In this document: positions 14,107-25,553 of the stretch, piece by piece
Position numbering within the stretch: the first letter of the stretch is position 1
Layout: every line of letters starts with the position of its first letter
From: Corallium rubrum
Taxonomy: Eukaryota; Cnidaria; Anthozoa; Scleralcyonacea; Coralliidae
DNA: 64,000 nt
Reading direction: 5' to 3'
Assembly: GCA_964035015.1 (NCBI GenBank)
Contig: CAXIUP010000135.1
Span: forward strand, 388,501-452,500
Made by a program: the position numbers and the translations under genes
Notes under the pieces: model-generated
Database searches by the model: none
What the model was told of the DNA's origin: nothing
The model's input: the letters and a program-made list of their open reading frames with translations, nothing else

Positions 14107-14205
14107 AATGTTCCCATGCAATATGGGAAAATGTTCCAAGGCAATATGGGAAAATGTTCCAAGGCAATATGGGAACAACTTCACCTGAAGTAATTTTATT
14201 ACTTC
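14107..14205 (+). repeat. Tandem repeat and hairpin at Helitron 1 3' end
   Basis: Three copies of about 23 bp (AATGTTCCAAGGCAATATGGG) at 14107-14175 are followed by a perfect hairpin, GAAGTAAT-TTT-ATTACTTC, at 14187-14205. A subterminal hairpin near the 3' end is a known Helitron trait, so this may mark the right terminus. The exact end is not certain. Confidence 0.55.
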
Positions 14206-15485
14206 AACAGAAGCAGGGGCAACAGACCCACACCACAATTGGACATACTATATAGCAGGTAAGTTATTTTTTCTAATTTACTCTGATTACTTACATGTAA
14301 CTGGTCTAGTCAGTTATTCAGTTATTATTTCCAACTGCCAATTAAAGGTTTTGCCTTTTATTTTTTTATAGAAATTGACCAGTGTACAATATATGGAATG
14401 TCCAGTTATGCAGTTCAAGTCTCAAATTGTCAACTGCCAAAAAAATGTTATTCCACTTACTGACAAAAGTATATGGTACTTCTTCCAAATTCTAAACCAC
14501 ATTTTCACCATTTAAGTCCATTAAAGTCTGGCTACTCTAGCAGATGTTATGATGCAAAATCAGAATATTGCAACACTTTTACAAGAGACATTATTTCAAG
14601 ACTTTTTCCCTTGATATTAATTCTTCAGCATTATAATGGTAAAGGATAAAGCATTGAGGATAAAGGACTGGGGGCTAATTATCTTTACTTACACTGCCGG
14701 TGGCTGAATTGCGAAGGATGCAGATCAACGTGGCCGTGTTGAGGCATATTAAAGGTGCTCCAAGCAGCCATTCTATGACACACTTCAGATCACGAATCAC
14801 AGCGAAAATGTAGGTGTTGATATACATCATGTTTGGATATGGATAATCATAGAGAAACATTGTTTAATCACCATGATGTCACCACAATTTTCCTGTTATG
14901 GAACATATTGCAAGTTCCAAACTGAATACATGTACACCGAAAGATGCACATATCCTGATAAATATTTGATATACGATAACTGTACACCTTTTAATGGCTC
15001 AAGAATGCAAAATTCTATGGCTGGTGGAAACTTTATTATCAACAAATATTCTCCATTAATTGTTATTTACTCTCAATCCAAAATATGAATTTTACAAGCT
15101 CACTTCATGCAAACTGTTCAAGGTGTATATTACTAACAGTATATGATGCAAAGATTTGGATTCAGCCAGTAATGAATGAAATTGAAGAACATTATTGTAG
15201 CTAGTTATTTACATGTATTACTGTGGACCTAAATTTTGTGGTGTATGCTTTGCCTCTGTGTGTTTGAATTTTTTGAACACAAATGATAAATAACTAGGCC
15301 ATGTTCAGCTAAAAGAACAAATTGATGGGTTTGACTATTCTAGTTCTCAAAATAATTAAGGTCCATATTTTACACCCATGTGTTGAAATGAACAATATAA
15401 GACACATTTGTAAATTAAAAAAAAACTATCAATTGATTTGTGTCAGTATCTGTTTGCATTTCACTCATTTTCATGCTTTTCGTCT
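14206..15485. other. Non-coding stretch between Helitron 1 and a Penelope copy
   Basis: Apart from the truncated SINE at 14636-14825 I see no gene. Frames of 60-80 codons (for example 14873-15088) have no domain. Contains several AT-rich runs. Confidence 0.5.
14636..14825 (-). mobile_element. 5S SINE, copy B, lacks the 5S head
   Basis: The tail (AAAGGATAAAG units) and body (GGCTGAATTGCGAAGGATGC, GCTCCAAGCAGCC) match copy A at 1247, but the 5S rRNA-like head is missing, as in a 5'-truncated insertion. Minus strand. Confidence 0.8.
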
Positions 15486-15690
15486 TTACAGCCAAACTGG
15501 GTGTTCGTTTCCACACGACCTTGTTCTGACTTTCAATAGAACTTCATATTGTGTGAAGTTCGATATTTAAAATGCGAATTTTTAGCAACTTGCCAAGGAG
15601 TCACTGTGTATCGTTAGCTAGTAAACATTGCAATGTTGCTGTCAATATTCCAAGGTCGCGCGGAAACGAATACCCGGTTTGGCTGTAATA
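15486..15690. mobile_element. Foldback MITE, about 205 bp
   Basis: Left arm TTACAGCCAAACTGGGTGTT (15486 on) matches the right arm in reverse complement (TTACAGCCAAACCGGGTATT, ending 15690), with arms of about 40 bp including CGTTTCC and CGACCTTG. It abuts the truncated end of the minus-strand Penelope frame, where recognisable Penelope sequence stops. Confidence 0.72.
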
Positions 15691-16815
15691 GTCTCCTTTA
15701 TATCTGTTTCTGTGTAAAAAGCGGTAGTCACATGTACGCTTTGCGTACCTATTTTTATTATAGCTAAACCGTCATCTCTATATAGGCCAATGCTTTCTTT
15801 GCCAAATTTCTTACTTAGGTGACTTAAAATGAAAAGGCCTACTAACTCACAAACTTCCGCGCCGTCGAAACAACCCATGGTAACGTCAAACAAACTATTG
15901 CTATCTTTTTTTATCCATGAAATTCCGGTATTGAAAAGGAGAGATTTTCTAGCGTGTTTTATTATTGAAATATTGTTTTCAGTTATAGTAGCCAAATTCG
16001 AAGCCCAAGATAATGCCTGGTCCAATAGTTTTTCAGAAATAGACCGATAGAAATCGACAATGTCGAACGAAATAAAACTATGTCTGTCCTTATCTTTTAT
16101 ATTGCCAAACCACTCAATTACTTGTTTTGTATTTCTCCATTGGTTTAAATTCAGTTTTTGTCTCAAATTAGAATTAATTTTGTCCAAAATCACCTTACTT
16201 AGTTTTCCGGATTCGCTTTTAGCGGGGTTAATTAATCGGCATTTTGGATTGTTTTCGAAATTCTCTTTGTGGTCTTTTAAAGATATAAATGCTTCGCGTT
16301 TTTTCATTTTTTCAATTTTGTCGCCGATTCCTAAACTGTTCGAAATTTCTTTTAGTTCCGAATCAATTTCATCTATAGTGTCCTCGGATCCATGCTTATA
16401 TGTTTTTGATGTTGTCATGTAGGAGCTTGTTGTATGTGTCGAGCGGGGTTTCATAAATGTTCCTAGTTTTGTCTGCAAAAATGAAAATGTTGGGAGATGA
16501 ATTAATTTTCTTTAAATCGGTAGCCAAACATTTCTGAAACTGGTTCGTATATGGCCGAAATTGTATATTTTCGATGAGTTTTATAAGGTCGTCTTCGAAA
16601 GGTTTTATTTCCGGGATAGAAGGAGGTGTTTTGTTGGACGCAAGGCCGAAAGGGTTGTTTTGGTTTTCTCTCTGTTTGTTTTTAAGAAAGAAATTGGCTT
16701 TCCATCTCATACGTTTTATTACACTTTCCACTTTTTCAATCAAATTCCTCAAATAAGCGTCCTGTGATGGTATTGGGATATTCTTTAGTGAATAGTCAAA
16801 TCGAAATTGCCGCAT
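15691..16815 (-). mobile_element. Penelope-like element piece 2a (N-terminal and RT core)
   Basis: Minus strand. The N-terminal region (MRQFRFDYSLKNIPIPSQ, WKANFFLKNKQRENQ) leads to the Penelope RT core: FISLKDHKENF, motif A SFDIVDFYRSI, motif B TMGCFDGAEVCELVG and motif C GLYRDDGLAIIK with both catalytic Asp. The reading is broken once near the middle and ends after motif C against the foldback MITE. The GIY-YIG half is absent. It lies head to head with piece 2b. Confidence 0.88.
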
Positions 16816-18960
16816 TCGACATTGTCGATTTCTATCCGTCTATTTCTGAAAAACTATTGGACCAGGCATTATCTTGGACTTCGAATTTGGCTACTATAAC
16901 TGAAAACAATATTTCAATAATAAAACACGCTAGAAAATCTCTCCTTTTCAATACCGGTGTCCCAGGAAATCCGTCCCGCCGTAATATCGCCCTCTCGGGG
17001 GGCGAATTTCCTAGGAATATCGCCCCCCCTTAGGAATTTCGCCCTCCCCCTTTTAGTCGCAAAACATAAATCGCCCAAATTGGCAAACATTTATATTGCC
17101 AACAACACATGCATTATGGAAGCCAGTCGAGTTAAAACTACTACGGCAACGTGTTTGAACACTAGAATTTTATGTCATATACAAAGAACGTTTGCAAACG
17201 ACGTCGGTTCCCAAGAGTAATTTTCACGCCGTCGTGACTCTGTTGACAACGTGAAAAAGCATTTTCACGTTGCATAGACAACGCGGAACCCGAGTCACTA
17301 CAGAAGCCTTGGGAAAGTTAATTACTTTCGCAGAACAGAATGAGTCGGTGCGATTATGAATGTATAAATACAACACTATTTAATACCACTCTTAAACTTC
17401 CTGCCGTAGCCGTAGTCCGTTGTCAGGATCTTAAAGTCCCTTCAGAATCGGAAGCACTTCTATCTTTCATAAGAGTACCCTGGTTCCAGAGGTAGAACTG
17501 TTATTTTTTGCGTCGCGGTATTGACCAAACCAATGCCATTCTACGGAGAGTGAGTGGCTTTGCCCTTCGTGCACTCCACCACCAGCTAAAAGGACTAAGC
17601 TAACCCATTGAGCTATATAGTCAACTGGTATAATTTTTATAAGATATTAAATTTACTAAACAATGTTCTTGTCATGTTTTGAATTTAAATTGAAATCGAG
17701 AAGGGGGGGGGCGAAATTCCTAAAGGGGGGCGATATTCCTAGGAAATTCGTCCTCCGGGAGGGAGAGATTCCTAGGAAATTCGCCCCCCCATGGGGAGGG
17801 GGGCGAATTTACAGGGGGGCGAATTTCCTGTGACACCGGAATTTCATGGATAAAAAAAGATAGCAATAGTTTGTTTGACGTTACCATGGGTTGTTTCGAC
17901 GGCGCGGAAGTTTGTGAGTTAGTAGGCCTTTTCATTTTAAGTCACCTAAGTAAGAAACTTGGCAAAGAAAGCATTGGCCTATATAGAGATAACGGTTTAG
18001 CTATAATAAAAAGTAAATCAGCACGTTTAGCAGACAAAACAAGGAAAGAACTCCACAAAATTTTCGAGCAGTTTGACCTAAAAATTACCACCGAATCAAA
18101 TTTACGCATAGTAAACTTTTTAGATGTAACTTTCGACCTTAACAATGGAAATTATAGGCCCTATAGGAAGCCCAATGACGATCCGCTTTACATAAATAAG
18201 CACTCTAACCACCCACCAAGCATCACAAGACAGTTACCTGCATCAATCAACAAGCGCATTGCACTTCTCTCATCAGATGAACAAGTTTTTCAGGAATCTG
18301 CACCCATATATCAGAACGCACTTAGGCACAGCAACTTTGATCATGATCTTAGCTACACTCAACACACAGCACAACAACCACGCAGGAATAGGCAACGCAA
18401 CATCACTTGGTTCAACCCACCTTTTAGCAAGAGTGTAAGCACAAACATAGGACGTAATTTCCTAAACCTAATTGACAAGCACTTCCCACCACACCACAAG
18501 CTCCATAAGATTTTTAACAGAAACACAATCAAAGTAAGTTACAGCTGCATGAACAATGTTAAGTCAATAATCACTAAACACAATGCACACATATCTAGGA
18601 ATAACATGCCACAGGATAAGGACACTAGCAGTTGCAATTGTAAGAAAAACACGAATTGTCCACTTAGAAAACAATGCATGACTAGGGACATAGTATACAA
18701 AGCAACAGTCACAGTAAACAACACAAACACGATCAAGAATTACATTGGCATGACTTCAACCACATTCAAAGAGCGATTGGCCAACCACACTAAATCTTTT
18801 CAGCATAAAAAGCATGCAAATCGACACCGAACTTTCGAAATATATTTGAATTGAAAGAAAACAATAAGGATTTTAGTATTAATTGGCAAATTTTCAAAAC
18901 ATCTTCTATTTCGTACACGAGTTCAAAACGATGTAATTTATATTTAGAAAGAAAAAATAT
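16816..18960 (+). mobile_element. Penelope-like element piece 2b (RT palm to GIY-YIG), split
   Basis: Plus strand. From RT motif A (AFDIVDFYPSISEKLLDQAL) to LLFNTG at 16953, then interrupted by an 878-bp element, and continuing at 17840 with motif B, motif C (here GLYRDNGLA, Asp changed to Asn), the linker and the GIY-YIG nuclease to about 18854. The 18001-18854 part is almost the same as copy 1 at 5010-6175. The changed motif C and frame breaks make it inactive. The two head-to-head pieces share the palm region, so they are separate copies, not halves of one. Confidence 0.88.
16958..17835. mobile_element. 878-bp non-autonomous element with CCGG target duplication
   Basis: Ends TGTCCCAGGAAAT and (reverse complement) TGTCACAGGAAAT. 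Flanks are CCGG on both sides (16954-16957 and 17836-17839), and the uninterrupted Penelope copy at about 15918-15924 shows a single CCGG at that point, so the insertion is documented by the empty site. Subterminal arrays are G/C-runs with CCTAGGAAATTCGCCCCCC-like units. TGT..ACA ends with a 4-bp duplication resemble Ginger-type elements; that assignment is inference. No transposase. A hairpin (AACGTGAAAA/TTTTCACGTT) lies at 17249-17273. Confidence 0.8.
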
Positions 18961-18967
18961 ATATATA

Positions 18968-19425
18968 TGAATTATCTATGGGGTGCCGTTTGTGTCAAAA
19001 ATACACTCTATATGAATATACACTACGTTTGCAATGTAGATGACATATCACACTATAGAAGTAACCACGATGATCTATTTATACAACATGTTTCGTTTTA
19101 TAGAGTATGTTTCTCATTTTATAAAGCATCGGTTTCGTTTTTATTTATAAAACATGTTTTATTTTATAAAACATGTTTCATTATATAATACATGTTTTAT
19201 TTTATAAAACGTGTTTCATTATATAATACATGTTTTATTTTATAAAACGTATTTCATTATATAATACATGTTTTATTTTATAAAACGTGTTTCGTTTTAT
19301 AAAACATGTTTCGTTTTATAAAACATGTTTCATTTTATCAAACGTGTTTCATTTTATCAAACGTGTCTCATTTTATAAAACATGTCATTTTATAAAACGT
19401 GTTTCATTTTATAAAACGTATTTTT
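18968..19425. repeat. AT-rich palindromic tandem repeat (ACATGTTTTATTTTATAAA)n
   Basis: About 15 copies of a roughly 20-bp unit containing ATTTTATAAAACATGTTT, self-complementary in part (TTTTATAAAA, ACATGT). It lies between the Penelope piece and the transposase gene start. Open frames across it are artefacts. Confidence 0.85.
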
Positions 19426-19505
19426 GGTCAGCGGACGTCACCAATAATTTTCACGGCTGTCCCCATAATCCCCATTATCAACCATTACCACTGTTTTGTT
19501 TTGTA

Positions 19506-21085
19506 ATGGCGGATGAGGAATTAGAGATAACTGACTTGATTTATTTTTCTCACTGAACTTCCCCAAATTTTCACGCAACTGGAAAATAATTATGATTCTA
19601 ACTCCATCGAGGATGTACAGAGGATGCACAAACTGGCTGATAGGATGGTATCTTCAATCTTTCGGTATATTAGCATTCTTGAAGTGGAATGAGAGCTGCT
19701 AGTATTGAGATCTGAAATCGGCGAAGAAAACGTTGTAGAACAACAAGACCAAAACCAAAGGCAAGTGATATGCAATCTTTTATCGTGTCTTTTCCAACTA
19801 TACCAACAAGCCAGAGATCACTTCTACGAAAAATTGAATTACTTAAATGCCATCGAGGAAACCACTGGTTATGCTTCTGTACAGGAAAGGTCTTGTGGTA
19901 GAGGAAGTTCCAAGTAGAAAAGAATCATGTGAAAGCAAATGGCAGCTCGGATTCACTTGGACGAAAATTTCCAATATTCTTGGAATTTCACGCAGCACAA
20001 TGAATAGACGGCGCATAGAGTTGGGTCTTGATTGCCAGCCTGCCTATAGTGACATTCCAGATGACGAGTTGGATGAGTTTATTAGCAATATACTTGCCAT
20101 GTCCCCCAATTCAGGAGAACTTACGGTTCGTGGCACACTTCAGGCAAGAGGCATAAGAGTTCAGAGAAGGCGTTTAAGGGAAGTCATATGGATAGTAGAT
20201 CCAATTGGGCGTGAAATGCGCAGGAGGTTTGCAATACAAAGAAGAGTTTATAACATCACAATTCCTAATAGATTATGGTGAGTGCTGAAATAAGTAAAAT
20301 TATTTGCCATGTTAAAATGTGAGGCAATATTGTTAATTACCAACATCAAATATAAATTAATTTACAGTTGAACTGTTGTTAGGCACATTGATGGGAACCA
20401 CAGATTGATAAACTGGAGATTTGTGTTTCATGGTGGAATCGATGGTTTTTCTAGAGTGATCACCTACCTCAAATGTTCAACTAATAACAGAGCACAAACA
20501 GTGCTGGATTTGTTTGAAGAAGCTGTTCGCAAGTTTAGATGCCCTGTAAGGGTGAGAAGTGACCATGGGACAGAGAATATTGGTGTTGCACAAATGATGT
20601 TAGAGGCAAGATCTGATACCGCATCTCCAGTCATCACTGGACGTTCTGTTCATAACCAACGCAACGAACGATTATGGAAAGATGTCAACACATGTATTAC
20701 TTCATATTACAAGAATATATTCAATTATTTGGAGTCAACAAACAAGCTTATCCGCTCAGACGAAGTTCATCTTTACACACTGTATTACATTTTCCTTCCG
20801 AGAATTAACAGGTCACTTGCAGAATTTGTAGATCAATGGAATAATCATCCTGTTTCCACCCAACAAAGTCTTTCGCCATTACAATTGTGGACAGAAGGTG
20901 TTCACCTGCATATTAATTCCAATGATGTTGGCATATGGGGCATAATTGACCCTCCCACATATGGGGTTGATTATGATGCACCACTTCCTGATATTGACAC
21001 TGCTAATAATGTCACAGTGCCAGAATCGTCGATCAGGCTTGCACATGAAAATGACCTTGCAATTACTTGTCAATCCACTAAGTGA
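19506..21085 (+). CDS. rve-type DDE integrase-like transposase gene (IS3EU-like family), some breaks
   Basis: Family of animal genes with helix-turn-helix plus retroviral-integrase-fold core, common as multicopy genes in fish and invertebrates. A start MADEELEITDLIYF at 19506 resembles the usual N-terminus. The HTH region reads FTWTKISNILGISRSTMNRR (19950 on), followed by a catalytic core in two exons joined by a GT-AG intron (20279-20380). The junction restores Trp and the core: HIDGNHRLINW (first Asp), VRVRSDHGTEN (second Asp), ITGRSVHNQRNERLWKDV (Glu). The C-terminal YYIFLPRINRSLAEFVDQWN matches the family. The N-terminal part changes frame about twice, so the copy is probably decayed, or has exons I cannot resolve. 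TIRs were not found. Whether mobile or host gene is open. Confidence 0.72.
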
Positions 21086-21524
21086 TGATAGAGATCACGG
21101 TATCACTGTCATTATACAGCCGAACTGTGGCAATTATAAGTCAACTGTTAGAGAAGGTTCCTGCAATCAATTCTGTTGCTTGGACATGAAAGGCTTCCAA
21201 ATAAATAATTGCATAATAAGTCCAAATGGTTTTTTACATACAATAAAAGCAATAATATAAAATTCACAACCATATGTTATATAAATTGCTGTATTGGTAA
21301 ATACGGTTCATATATAACTATGTTGTATGATGATGTCAAAATAGTGAATAATACATGTTAATATATAGCATAAGTGAGCAAAGTTGAGACACAAAAACAC
21401 TAGAGTAAACTGTATGGGTAGCGAACTTCTTTGCCTATAAAAAAATTTGTGAGTGACAGTGCTCATTGATTCCAAAATAAATAGAGTTTAGCATCATTTA
21501 ATTTTTTGTTTGTTCCCATATAGC
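21086..21524. other. Non-coding stretch after the DDE gene
   Basis: AT-rich, with the 3' UTR of the DDE gene probably at the left. No other gene seen. Confidence 0.5.
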
Positions 21525-22091
21525 CAGGGTTGATAAAAATCATGATTTTTATAAAAAAAATCAGATATTTTTTATTTAAATCGATTTTTTTGATAGATTT
21601 TATTTTAATTTTATTTTTTATAAAATTTGAAATGACTACCAAGTGCAGCAAGTGAGCAGGATATGCTTTTTACTATAAATAACACAACAACATACTAACA
21701 AAATTAACAATTATTGGTAGTTACTAGTTAGTAAAATGACTAAATAATAAAGAACAATTATACATAATTACAACATGAATAACTCCGTGATAAAAAGATA
21801 ACTGAAAAGTAAAAAATATAGATATAAAATCGCTATTTCCAAAAATTAAAATAAGAGTTTATTATAATAATCGGAATCGGACAATTGCGACTGTGAAATG
21901 GAGTAATCAGCAATTTGTACTTACTGATTGTGGCATAATCAGTCAATCACTAGAAATAGCACAAGCCTGCTAATAAAATTTGGATATATTTTTTTAAAAA
22001 TTCGAATTCCTTTAAAAAATCAGATTTTTTTGATTTTTTTCGACTTATTTAAATCACGATTTAGATCAATGATTTAAATCAAACAACCTTG
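21525..22091. mobile_element. hAT-like MITE, 567 bp
   Basis: Ends CAGGGTTGATAAAAATCATG and (reverse complement) CAAGGTTGTTTGATTTAAATC, rich in ATTTAAATC words. Flanked by CATATAGC and CCCATAGC, an 8-bp duplication with two mismatches. This end type and TSD length fit hAT MITEs. No coding capacity. Confidence 0.72.
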
Positions 22092-23940
22092 CCCATAGCA
22101 ACTACTGAAACACTTCCTTGACAGTATGTGATGTCCAGACTCCAGAATTGAAACATTGCCTCCAAAAATACAAGAAACAGTTGGTAGCCACCTTAATAGT
22201 TAGTTCAAAGTTAATTATACCCAGCAAAAATCTTGTATAGCCTCTGCTAATATTAGCAACAGTTACAGAACCCAACGATTTGTTCACAACAAAAAGCACA
22301 ATATATGGTATTTGTAACATGCTCAATTTGAATATCAACAAAACATCAACCATACTGGTAATATTCGGTATTCTAAGTCCATGCAAAATTTTCAGCCAAT
22401 CAACTGATGAGAAAATGAAGCGCTTTGATTGGTCGAGATCTTTACTAATCCGCTGTCCACCCTCCTCTGATTGATACGTATCTCGATACAGCGGTCACGA
22501 TACATAAAGTTAGGCATGTGCTAAAACATGGACTATGGACCAAATATTAATAACAGAAATAAAATTGGTAATAATAAAATCACTATTTTAACTAGAACCC
22601 AAGGATAGTGCAAAGTTTCGTAGAGCAATTAACAGTACTGTATTTCAACATAAAAAAACACTTGAGCTTTTTACATTTCAAATGATTTATTTTGCTTTAA
22701 ATTTGACGATACATGTACATGCAATACATTGTACAATTCAATGAAAAGTCTTGAGGAAACAACATGAAAAAATCTTTCTGATAGTTACATGTTTCAATTT
22801 AACTGCTGTATTAATTCCATTTTACATTATTGATAAACAGTTAATCCAGCATTAATTAGTAGAGCTAAAATTTTCCTCATTCTGTTGGAACATGTGGAAT
22901 GTTATTTTGCTTTCCTGAGTAGTCAGTAAGGAATAAAATGTGTCATAGTTCAATTTTTTAGCCATTTTACATGATTAGTGTTGACTAATCCTTCATCTGT
23001 ATATAGTCGGTAGTTTTTAAATGGAATGAATTGTAGGATTTAATCTTAAAGTTTATATGGGCACAATCCACAATCTTTCAGGTTGATTGGTCATTTTTGT
23101 CATTGCTGGACAGTACATGAATGGTACACTGTTTTTTATCCTTTGAAGGTTTATGATCTGCAATGGGCATCTATATGCAGACTGTTTACACATAGCATTT
23201 ATTGTAATATGAGAGACATTCATCCATAGGCAGAGCCATCACCATTTGACAAGTACAGTATACTGGTTTCGACATGACTTTAGTTGCGACGAACATCCAT
23301 GGAACATCCAGTTTAATCAAGTGAAATGCCAAATATTACTTGTAAATAAAGGGTCTTTTATAACTGCTTTGAGGCGTATTAGTTTGTCGCATGGTAACAT
23401 GAGAGACATTCATTCATAGGCAGAGTCATCGCCATTTGACAAGTACAGTAACATGACTTTAGTTGACATCCAACTGAATAAAACTTGCTTTAGGATGTAC
23501 ACTTGATTTTCACTCTTTTTAATTACAGTAGGTTGATTACCAATCGTGAACCATTTTTCAACTTTTTAGCTGGTATGTAAATTGATAAAATTAGTCAGTT
23601 AATCAGTAAATTATTTTTAATCAGATTATGCGACACTAAGTGAATGGGAATGGTAAACGTTAAAGGGGGTAAATAACTAAAAGAAGACTTACCTATAACA
23701 CACCTTGTTCCTGCCAGTGGAAAGAGGAGGCAGCTATAGTTCAGCCTCCAGTCCCCTATCCAATAGTTGTTTCTTTACCCCTGCCACTTGGCTGGGGAAG
23801 TGGTTGAGGTGACTTGTTTGTATTTGGAGAAAAAGATTGACAAATAAATTTTAGGAATTTTTAAATACTGTTTAGTATACATGTACTGTTCACTCTATGG
23901 TATGTACATTTTTTTGCTAATCATATTTTAAGTAAATGAA
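22092..23940. other. Non-coding stretch with one direct repeat pair
   Basis: AT-rich, no gene seen. A 65-75 bp direct repeat occurs at 23211-23286 and 23401-23466 (GAGAGACATTCATCCATAGG, CCATTTGACAAGTACAGTA). The right part (about 23650-23940) is likely the 3' end of Helitron 2, with a GC-richer segment at 23700-23820 (GAGGAGGCAGCTATAG and TTCAGCCTCCAGTC). Confidence 0.55.
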
Positions 23941-24492
23941 TCATGCCACAGATGCAAAGATAGGTTTATGATCACTAAAGTAAGATTCAAGAGCACCACT
24001 ACAGCAAATTCTATGAGGAATATTTGTGTAAATATGATCAATTTGAGTTTTATAGTCAGTTGTTACTTCATTAACAAGCTGTGCATAATGTTCTTGTTCA
24101 CTAAGATATTTAGAAAGAGCTTTTTTCTCAGAGGAATTTTCCATTAAATTTATATTAAAATCACCAAGCATAATAACAGGGGTATCACAATGTTTTAAAA
24201 TATTCTCATGAAGAAATTTTAATGCATCAATTAATTTAGATATCTTTACTTTCGATTTTGAGCGATAACTTCCAACAATGTATAAATTGTAAACTGGCTG
24301 ATCAACTTTTATAACTGTTATTTCAACATCATTATGGTTACACCTCAAGGGTTCAGACACACATTGTAGATTATTTTTTAAATAAACAGCAGTTCCATAT
24401 GGTGTTCTTGTAGTACTTTGTGGCAGAAAATCATTTCTGAAAAGCTGAGAACCAGGAAGATTATATAATTCATTGTTGTCATTGCTGCACAA
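23941..24492 (-). pseudogene. Helitron 2 AP-type endonuclease
   Basis: ELYNLPGSQLFRNDF, PYGTAVYLKNNL, VIMLGDFNINLMEN (Asp-x-Asn), TQIDHIYTNIP and YFSDHKPIFASV (Ser-Asp-His). This is the C-terminal endonuclease of the Helitron2/Helentron type. The first catalytic strand lies across the frame break with the preceding piece. Confidence 0.87.
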
Positions 24493-24500
24493 AGCGGTTT

Positions 24501-25514
24501 CTACAAAATATTTACACTAGCTGCTTGTACATTGTAATCACTTGCAACATCAGCAATATGCAGGTGTAAGGATCTTACAATGTGGAATAATATTTTAAAA
24601 GTGCTTATCTCATTGGTATCTAATTTGTAGAGAAAAGGAATGTGACTGTTTAGTGATGCACTTGTTCTTAATCTTAACATTTCCTCTTGTACTTTCTTAC
24701 TAACAGCTATTTTATTTTCATTTAAATTAAGGATATGTAATCCAGATATGCTTCTCAGTCTACTTAGAGCAACATAATGCATGTGTTCTCGTTTACTAGA
24801 TGGCAGATCAACAACTGCTTCATTGATAGTATCCCCTTGACAACGATGAATAGTTTTAGCTGCAGCTGGTCTTAAAGGAAACTGTCTATGAAGAACTTGT
24901 ATTTCATGTTTTCTAAACTGTCGTGTGATTTCCAAGATTGGAACCCAATTTTTCTCAACAGTGTTATTATAAAGGTGGGCGTATTGTCTACGATATTCGT
25001 TTCCAATATTATTTTCTTGGAATGAAACCCAAATAATACTTGGTCTTAATGAGCCTGGAACTCTATAATCAATTTTTTTAATTATACACTCTGCTCCATT
25101 AGTCATTCCATCAACAACAGATACATTTGTTGTAAGATCATATTTTGCCCCTTGAAGTATGGCACAGACTGTAAACAAACCCATGGTTTTTGTGGGATCA
25201 TTTGGAATTTGTTTCTTCATTCTTTCTTTTAATTCATCAGATAAATCTCCAAGTATGATATCTATTGCTTTTACCTTAGCTTTTTCATTTAGAGATTTAT
25301 TAATAATTTCTTGATTATGTTGGTCTACAGCCATGTTAGTACTAAACAAGTGAGTGACAGTCATAGGATAATCAGGATGTGCAGGGCTTAATTTCAAAAT
25401 TCTCTCTTTCATAATTTCAATGTCATATTGAGTGTGGTTTCCTTCCCTAATGCGATTTAAAATTTCCGCAAATTCTTTATCTTTTTGTCTCATAATCTGT
25501 GATAACTCAAACAT
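24501..25514 (-). pseudogene. Helitron 2 helicase C-terminal part
   Basis: MFELSQIMRQKDKEFAEILN, then QFPLRPAAAKTIHRCQGDT and HMHYVALSRLRSISGLHIL, the conserved C-terminal motifs of PIF1-type helicases. It runs into LFHIVRSLHLHIADV, which corresponds to LCYLNARSLHKHIEDV at the start of the endonuclease in Helitron 1, before a further frame break. Confidence 0.87.
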
Positions 25515-25553
25515 CTCAAAATATTGCTGCCAAGTGTTTGTTGCTAATGAATT

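Larger units (their letters stand above)
6577..14205 (+). mobile_element. Helitron 1 (Helitron2/Helentron type), nearly whole
   Basis: A rolling-circle DNA transposon. Parts in order: 5' tandem repeats, leader plus 2A motif plus herpesvirus-tegument-like cysteine protease (7022-8065), a basic repeat stretch in a shifted frame (8050-8253), a 1,835-codon frame with zinc finger, DUF6570-like region, HUH Rep, PIF1 helicase and AP-type endonuclease (8279-13786), then AT-rich 3' DNA with short tandem repeats and a hairpin. The outer ends are estimates: Helitrons make no target duplication and I could not find the exact termini. Only two frame changes, both within 200 bases of each other, separate it from a single reading frame. 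Confidence 0.85.

Noticed and set aside
17545-17630. Second tRNA-like sequence (minus strand, A-box TAGCTCAATGGG)
   Set aside because: No B-box or cloverleaf could be built; kept only as a possible SINE scrap inside the CCGG element.
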